This document shows, one piece after another, positions 59,353 through 64,000 of a DNA stretch of 64,000 nt. The notes under the pieces were generated by a model that was not told the DNA's origin, made no database searches, and saw only the letters and a program-made list of their open reading frames with translations. The position numbers and the translations under genes are program-made. Position 1 is the stretch's first letter. Every line of letters starts with the position of its first letter. The stretch spans positions 8,121,001 to 8,185,000 of the forward strand of contig NZ_CP108427.1 of the NCBI RefSeq assembly GCF_035982055.1. Reading direction: 5' to 3'. This DNA is from Streptomyces sp. NBC_01288 (lineage in GTDB: Bacteria > Actinomycetota > Actinomycetes > Streptomycetales > Streptomycetaceae).

Positions 59353-59367
59353 ATTGATTCAATCAAT
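59353..59367 (-). promoter_or_regulatory. Palindromic operator candidate upstream of the CoA transferase
   Basis: ATTGATT-C-AATCAAT is a perfect 15-base palindrome, AT-rich in a GC-rich genome, 17 bases upstream of the ATG. CATAGT six bases before the ATG could be the -10 of a leaderless promoter. TetR-, MarR- or GntR-type repressors bind such sites. The regulator is not encoded nearby. Confidence 0.5.
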
Positions 59368-59409
59368 GTAGGCAATGCGGATATGGATGGCTGTACAGAC
59401 ACGAACGGA

Positions 59410-59429
59410 CCGGGCGGAGATCCGCCCGG
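59410..59429 (-). terminator. Hairpin downstream of the serine peptidase gene
   Basis: CCGGGCGG-AGAT-CCGCCCGG, eight GC pairs, 39 bases beyond the peptidase stop on the minus strand. Confidence 0.65.
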
Positions 59430-59467
59430 CCCGTGAACAGGTGCCTCGTGAACTGGTGAGGTGTCGG

Positions 59468-61000
59468 CTACTTCACCGCCCGCAGCGCGTTGACGATGCC
59501 GAACCCGTAGAAGCCGTTGACGCGCTTGCCGCCCACGCAGGTCGCGTCCGCGACGCCGTCGCCGTTGGTGTCGTACGGGGCGGTCGGGCAGCCAGGGTTG
59601 TCCGCCTCGGCCTTCAGCAGCGCCTGCAACTGGGCCGGAGAGGCGTGCGGGTGCGTCGACTTGAGCAGCGCGGCCACCGCGGCGACATGCGGGGTCGCCA
59701 TCGAGGTGCCCTGGAGGTAGCCGTAGGAGTTGTTCGGCAAGGTAGAGAGGATGCGGCCGTTCTTCGACGGGGTGTCCGGGATCTGCAGGGCGTCACCGCC
59801 GGGCGCCGACACGTCGATCACGCCCTGGCCGTAGCTGGAGAAGTACGACTTGGCCTTCTTGGCGCCGACCGAGCTCACCGTGACGACACCCGGCAACTGG
59901 GTCGGTACGTCGAAGCACTTGTGCGGGTCGACCGTCCGGGGCGTCGCGGTCGAGTCGTCGGGGCTGGAGTCGTCGACGAGGGCGTCCGAGTCGAGGTCGT
60001 CGTTGGAGTTGCCGGCCGCGGCGACATTGAGCGTGCCCTTGCTCTGGGCGTACAGCTGGGCCCTGTTGACCGCGTCGACGATGGCACGTTGATCGGGGTC
60101 GTCCATGCAGTTGTACAGCCAAGGATCAACGTAGTAGCTGTTGTTGGTGATCTCCACGCCGTGATCCGCGGCGAACACGAACGCGCAGACCACGCTCTCC
60201 GGATAGAACAACTGGGTCGAGTCCGGCTCGGCCACCGTGATCCCGGAGACCTTCACGCCCGGCGCGACACCCGCCACACCGATGCCGTTGCGGGCGGCGG
60301 CGATCTCACCCGCGACATGCGTGCCGTGGTAGTGGGCGGAGTCCACGGGACGCCAGGAGCCGTACGTCGTGTCCGCCTTGCCGCCGACACAGTTCGCGGA
60401 CTGCGAGGCGGAGAAGTTCGGGGCGATGTCCGGGTGGGTGTCGTCGACGCCGACATCGATGACGGCGACCGTCACGCTCTTGCTGCCCGGGTTGATCTTC
60501 GCGGCCTTGTCGGCACCGATCGCGGGCAGGTCCCACTGGTCGGCTTCGAGCGGCTCGCTGTCACCGGCGGCGGCGGAGGCCTTCGCCGTCTTCGCGGCCT
60601 GGTCCTTGGAGAGGTACTGCACCGCGCCCTCGTCGGTCGTCGAGGCGAGGCTCAGCGGCGCCGTACGCGTGGCGCCGGCCGACTGGACCCCGCGCACCGC
60701 ACGGATCCGCGCGCCGAAGTCGGGGTTCGCCGAGTGGACGACGATCACACCGATCTTCTCGTACGTCACCACGATGGTGCCGCCGGCCGCATTGATCGCC
60801 TTCTTGACCGAGTTGATCGTGTGGTGGTCGAGCCGGGTGTTGACCACATACGCAAGGTTCGGTGCGTCAGCGGCCTGCGCGGTGGTCTCCGCGATCGGGA
60901 CCGCCGAGGCCGCCGACGGGAGGAAACCGAGCGAGGCGGTCAGCGACAGGACGACCGGTACGGCAAGGGCGAGCCGGCGTCTGGGGCGCAGATGAGCCAT
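59468..61000 (-). CDS. Secreted subtilisin-like serine peptidase (S8 family)
   Basis: A 510-residue exported protease. A signal peptide (1-33, ending ASA) is followed by an I9-type inhibitor propeptide (about 48-115) and the S8 domain. The triad is D182 (AVIDVGVDDTHPD), H225 (HGTHVAG) and S433 (GTSMATPHVA), with oxyanion Asn331 (AAAGNS). Insertions carry Asp/Ser runs (about 335-350). A C-terminal DTNGDGVAD resembles a calcium loop. Substrate range is not predictable. It diverges from the DUF485/ActP operon. Confidence 0.94.
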   Translation of the reverse strand: MAHLRPRRRLALAVPVVLSLTASLGFLPSAASAVPIAETTAQAADAPNLAYVVNTRLDHHTINSVKKAINAAGGTIVVTYEKIGVIVVHSANPDFGARIRAVRGVQSAGATRTAPLSLASTTDEGAVQYLSKDQAAKTAKASAAAGDSEPLEADQWDLPAIGADKAAKINPGSKSVTVAVIDVGVDDTHPDIAPNFSASQSANCVGGKADTTYGSWRPVDSAHYHGTHVAGEIAAARNGIGVAGVAPGVKVSGITVAEPDSTQLFYPESVVCAFVFAADHGVEITNNSYYVDPWLYNCMDDPDQRAIVDAVNRAQLYAQSKGTLNVAAAGNSNDDLDSDALVDDSSPDDSTATPRTVDPHKCFDVPTQLPGVVTVSSVGAKKAKSYFSSYGQGVIDVSAPGGDALQIPDTPSKNGRILSTLPNNSYGYLQGTSMATPHVAAVAALLKSTHPHASPAQLQALLKAEADNPGCPTAPYDTNGDGVADATCVGGKRVNGFYGFGIVNALRAVK

Positions 61001-61251
61001 GGGATCTCCACATCATCCGGAAACGAAACGGCCCGAGACGTGGTGGCGCGCTCGGGCAGGTACATCAGGTACATGACGAGTGGTGCAGACCTGAAGTTAT
61101 CTCCCGCGGCGGCTGGCCAGCAATGATTTCCCAAAGACGACTACCGAAAGAAGTCAAAGGAGTTGAACCGGTCGACGTGTCGCGCCGTGCCCTTGGGCAG
61201 GAAGCACCGAGCCAGACCAGAACCCGCAGGTCCGTAACGCGAGGAGACACC
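61001..61251 (+). promoter_or_regulatory. Divergent control region between the peptidase and DUF485/ActP genes
   Basis: The 251-base gap contains a direct repeat CAGGTACAT (61059 and 61068 region) and, near its end, GAGGAG for the DUF485 gene. I could not assign promoter hexamers with confidence. Confidence 0.35.
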
Positions 61252-61608
61252 GTGGCCACCGAGACACCACCCCCCTCGAAAGCCGAACACCAACTCCCCA
61301 GTACCGAGGAGTTCGAACAGGTCCAGGAGAGCGCGGAGTTCGCCGAACTGCGCCGCGCCCACCGCTCCTTCGCCATCCCGGTGACCGTCGCGTTCATCGT
61401 CTGGTACCTGCTGTACGTGCTGCTGTGCAACTACGCGGACGACTTCATGGACACCAAGGTCGTCGGCCACATCAACGTCGCCCTGGTCCTGGGCCTCGCC
61501 CAGTTCCTGACCACCTTCCTCATCGCCTGGTGGTACGCGCGGTACTCCGCCGCGAAGCTCGACCCCAAGGCCGAAGCCATCAAGTCCCGGATGGAGGGCG
61601 GCGCATGA
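61252..61608 (+). CDS. DUF485 membrane protein, partner of ActP
   Basis: A 118-residue protein with an acidic N-terminus and two membrane helices (about 42-60 and 74-98), then a basic tail (AKLDPKAEAIKSRMEGG). DUF485 proteins are regularly encoded just before acetate symporters, as here. GTG at 61252 has GAGGAG six bases upstream. The stop overlaps the actP start (ATGA). It may support folding or activity of the symporter. Confidence 0.9.
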   Translation: MATETPPPSKAEHQLPSTEEFEQVQESAEFAELRRAHRSFAIPVTVAFIVWYLLYVLLCNYADDFMDTKVVGHINVALVLGLAQFLTTFLIAWWYARYSAAKLDPKAEAIKSRMEGGA

Positions 61609-63224
61609 GCCCCACGATCACCCTGGCCGCAGGCGAGGCGAGCCAGCACCGGCCGCTGATCATCACCCTGTTCGCGATCTTCGTCGCCGCCACGCTCGTC
61701 ATCACCGTCTGGGCGGGCCGCCAGACGAAGAGCGCCGCCGACTTCTACGCGGGCGGCCGCCAGTTCACCGCCTTCCAGAACGGCCTCGCCGTCTCCGGCG
61801 ACTACATGTCCGCCGCGTCCTTCCTCGGCATCGCCGGCGCCATCGCCCTCTTCGGCTACGACGGCTTCCTGTACTCCATCGGCTTTTTGGTCGCCTGGCT
61901 GGTCGCCCTGCTCCTGGTGGCCGAACCGCTGCGCAACTCGGGCCGCTACACCATGGGCGACGTCCTCGCGTACCGCATGCGCCAGCGCCCGGTCCGCACC
62001 GCGGCCGGCACCTCCACCATCGTGGTGTCGATCTTCTACCTGCTGGCCCAGATGGCCGGCGCGGGCGTCCTTGTCTCGCTGCTCCTCGGCATCACCACCG
62101 ACGCGGGCAAGATCGGCATCGTCGCCCTGGTCGGTGTCCTGATGATCGTGTACGTCACCATCGGCGGCATGAAGGGCACCACCTGGGTCCAGATGGTCAA
62201 GGCCTGCCTACTCATCGCCGGCGCCCTGCTGCTGACCTTCCTGGTGCTGCTGAAGTTCAACTTCAACATCTCCGACCTGCTCGGCAAGGCCGCCTCCAAC
62301 AGCGGCAAGGGCTCCGCCTTCCTGAACCCCGGCCTCAAGTACGGCGCCACCGGCACCACCAAGCTGGACTTCATCTCCCTGGGCCTCGCCCTGGTCCTCG
62401 GCACCGCCGGCCTGCCGCACATCCTGATCCGCTTCTACACGGTGCCCACCGCCAAAGCCGCCCGTAAGTCGGTCATCTGGGCCATCGGCCTGATCGGCGC
62501 CTTCTACCTGATGACCCTGGCCCTCGGTTTCGGCGCCGCCGCACTGATCAAACCCGACGAGATCATCGCCTCCAACAAGGCGGGCAACACGGCCGCCCCC
62601 CTCCTGGCACTGCATCTGGGCGGAGTCGACTCCAACTGGGGTGCCATCCTCCTGGCCACCATCTCGGCGGTCGCCTTCGCCACGATCCTCGCGGTCGTCG
62701 CCGGCCTGACCCTGGCCTCGTCCTCCTCGTTCGCCCACGACATCTACGCGAACGTCATCAAGCGCGGCCAGGCGACGGAGAAGCAGGAGATGGCCGCCGC
62801 CCGCTACGCCACGGTCGGCATCGGCGCCGTCTCCATCCTCCTGGGCGCCCTCGCCCGCGACCTGAACGTCGCCGGCCTGGTCGCCCTCGCCTTCGCGGTC
62901 GCCGCCTCCGCCAACCTCCCGACGATCCTCTACAGCCTCTTCTGGAAGCGCTTCACCACCTCCGGGGCCCTCTGGTCGATCTACGGCGGCCTGGTCACCG
63001 CGGTCGGCCTCGTCCTGTTCTCGCCGGTCGTCTCGGGCAAGCCCGCGTCGATGTTCCCGGACGTCGACTTCCACTGGTTCCCCCTGGAGAACCCCGGCAT
63101 CATCTCCATCCCCGTCGGCTTCCTGCTGGGCTGGCTCGGCACGATCCTCTCCAAGGAGGAGCCGGACACCGGCAAGTTCGCGGAGTTGGAGGTACGGTCC
63201 CTGACCGGCACCGGAGCCCACTGA
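61605..63224 (+). CDS. actP: Cation/acetate symporter of the sodium-solute family
   Basis: A 539-residue transporter with 12 to 13 membrane helices. Conserved SSF motifs include FYAGGRQFTAFQNGLAVSGD, MSAASFLGIAGAIALFGYDG, and GTAGLPHILIRFYTVP, all as in ActP. It imports acetate and other short carboxylates with Na+ or H+. The ATG overlaps the DUF485 stop, and a strong hairpin follows the gene. Confidence 0.93.
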   Translation: MSPTITLAAGEASQHRPLIITLFAIFVAATLVITVWAGRQTKSAADFYAGGRQFTAFQNGLAVSGDYMSAASFLGIAGAIALFGYDGFLYSIGFLVAWLVALLLVAEPLRNSGRYTMGDVLAYRMRQRPVRTAAGTSTIVVSIFYLLAQMAGAGVLVSLLLGITTDAGKIGIVALVGVLMIVYVTIGGMKGTTWVQMVKACLLIAGALLLTFLVLLKFNFNISDLLGKAASNSGKGSAFLNPGLKYGATGTTKLDFISLGLALVLGTAGLPHILIRFYTVPTAKAARKSVIWAIGLIGAFYLMTLALGFGAAALIKPDEIIASNKAGNTAAPLLALHLGGVDSNWGAILLATISAVAFATILAVVAGLTLASSSSFAHDIYANVIKRGQATEKQEMAAARYATVGIGAVSILLGALARDLNVAGLVALAFAVAASANLPTILYSLFWKRFTTSGALWSIYGGLVTAVGLVLFSPVVSGKPASMFPDVDFHWFPLENPGIISIPVGFLLGWLGTILSKEEPDTGKFAELEVRSLTGTGAH

Positions 63225-63274
63225 GCCGCCCCGCCCGGTCCACCTGAGTCCCCCCACCAGGTCCCCCCACGTCG

Positions 63275-63308
63275 ACGGCCGCGTCGTAGATCCCTACGAC
63301 GCGGCCGT
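63275..63308 (+). terminator. Strong hairpin terminator after actP
   Basis: ACGGCCGCGTCGTAG-ATCC-CTACGACGCGGCCGT, a perfect 15-pair stem with a four-base loop, 51 bases after the actP stop. It separates the acetate operon from moaA. Confidence 0.85.
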
Positions 63309-63409
63309 GTCGTACCTCGTGGGATCGGGCCGCCCTCGTTGTCAGAGGTGTCGCGTACGCTCGCAGGTGTCGGAAAACATGCGATCCGAAACGAGGGAGG
63401 GGGGCACAC

Positions 63410-64000
63410 GTGCTCATCGACACCTATGGCCGAGTAGCCACCGACCTGCGGGTTTCGCTGACCGACCGGTGCAATCTCCGGTGCACCTACTGCATGCCCG
63501 AGGAGGGCCTGCAGTGGCTGGCGAAGCCCGACCTCCTCACGGACGACGAGATCGTCCGCCTGATAGACATCGCGGTCACCTCCCTCGGCATCGAGGAGGT
63601 CCGCTTCACCGGCGGCGAGCCCCTGCTGCGCCCCGGCCTGGTCGGCATCGTCGAGCGGGTCGCGGCCCTGGAGCCCCGCCCCCAGATGTCCCTGACGACC
63701 AACGGCATCGGCCTCAAGCGCACGGCGACCGCCTTGAAGCAGGCGGGCCTGGACCGGGTCAACGTCTCCCTGGACACCCTGCGCCCCGACGTCTTCAAGA
63801 CCCTCACCCGCCGCGACCGCCTCAAGGACGTCCTCGCCGGCCTGGAAGCCGCCCACGCCGCGGGCCTGACCCCGGTGAAGATCAACTCGGTGCTGATGCC
63901 GGGACTCAACGCCGACGAGGCCCCCGACTTGCTGGCCTGGGCCGTGGAGCACGCGTACGAACTGCGCTTCATCGAGCAGATGCCCCTGGACGCCCAGCAC
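63410..64000 (+). CDS. moaA: GTP 3',8-cyclase (molybdenum cofactor), N-terminal part, cut by the window edge
   Basis: MoaA is a radical-SAM enzyme that starts molybdopterin synthesis by rearranging GTP. 197 codons of about 330 are visible. The N-terminal 4Fe-4S motif is CNLRCTYC with C21, C25 and C28, then EVRFTGGEPLLRPG and SLTTNGIGL, and INSVLMPGLN. GTG at 63410 has GGGAGGGGGG upstream. The C-terminal cluster cysteines lie outside the window. Confidence 0.96.
   Translation, partial: MLIDTYGRVATDLRVSLTDRCNLRCTYCMPEEGLQWLAKPDLLTDDEIVRLIDIAVTSLGIEEVRFTGGEPLLRPGLVGIVERVAALEPRPQMSLTTNGIGLKRTATALKQAGLDRVNVSLDTLRPDVFKTLTRRDRLKDVLAGLEAAHAAGLTPVKINSVLMPGLNADEAPDLLAWAVEHAYELRFIEQMPLDAQH

Noticed and set aside
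63309..63409. Molybdenum-cofactor riboswitch before moaA
   Set aside because: The leader is about 100 bases and shows no recognisable conserved core.
1..64000. tRNA genes, CRISPR arrays, insertion sequences or prophage
   Set aside because: No TTCRANNC-type arm with cloverleaf context, no regularly spaced repeat-spacer pattern and no transposase or integrase motif were found by eye.

Overview
The window is a high-GC, gene-dense stretch from a Streptomyces-type actinomycete. The support is a strong G/C third-position bias, frequent GTG starts with GGAGG-like ribosome sites, ATGA/GTGA gene overlaps, two well-known Streptomyces intergenic repeats, a sortase LAETG protein of the SCO1860 type, and a gene order (ectoine, cobalamin, phosphate transporter) that I recall as typical of the genus. 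The species cannot be named from the sequence. I saw no rRNA, tRNA, CRISPR array, transposase or prophage gene.

Layout. 1-2710 (minus): ectABC and the start of ectD, the ectoine/hydroxyectoine osmolyte operon, with a control region holding a GlnR-like box. 2989-8656: a DinB-fold protein, a class V aminotransferase, a divergent polar amino-acid ABC transporter and an amidohydrolase. 8788-9693: LAETG surface protein. 9981-28265: two cobalamin operons, both on the minus strand. The first is cobM-cobL-cbiG/cobJ-cobH-cbiX-cobC. The second is cobD-cobQ-cobN-chlI/D-cobO-cobB-cobI. A ZIP metal transporter lies between them, and a cobalamin riboswitch with a 19-codon upstream ORF leads the second. 28642-30160: PiT phosphate transporter with a candidate PHO box. 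30271-35856: secreted lysozyme, class II aldolase, a repeat-rich intergenic stretch, an alpha/beta hydrolase, an unknown protein and a VOC protein. 35999-40367: zinc metallopeptidase, ABC-F protein with a possible leader peptide, a small helix-turn-helix protein and an enoyl-CoA hydratase. 40389-43680: an Asp23/AmaP envelope-stress cluster. 43728-48617: SDR, GH15 glucanase, SURF1, zinc-finger protein, exonuclease-BRCT. 48790-53771: a catabolic operon of unknown substrate ending in a VIT metal transporter. 53884-56555: sterol-desaturase-superfamily hydroxylase, YhhN lysoplasmalogenase and alcohol dehydrogenase, a plausible ether-lipid cleavage unit. 56591-64000: CopD, CoA transferase, subtilisin, DUF485/ActP acetate uptake and the start of moaA.

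How they work together. The cobalamin genes carry most of the tetrapyrrole methylation steps, cobalt chelation (both CbiX and CobN with ChlI/D), adenosylation (CobO), amidation (CobB, CobQ) and side-chain attachment (CobD, CobC). The ZIP protein may feed metal into this pathway. The reaction that joins these pieces under feedback control is AdoCbl sensing by the riboswitch ahead of cobD. The points most worth following are the ether-lipid operon, the riboswitch-uORF-cobD arrangement, an intergenic repeat captured in frame inside cobB, the ABC-F leader, and degenerate nine-base tandem arrays at several gene ends.
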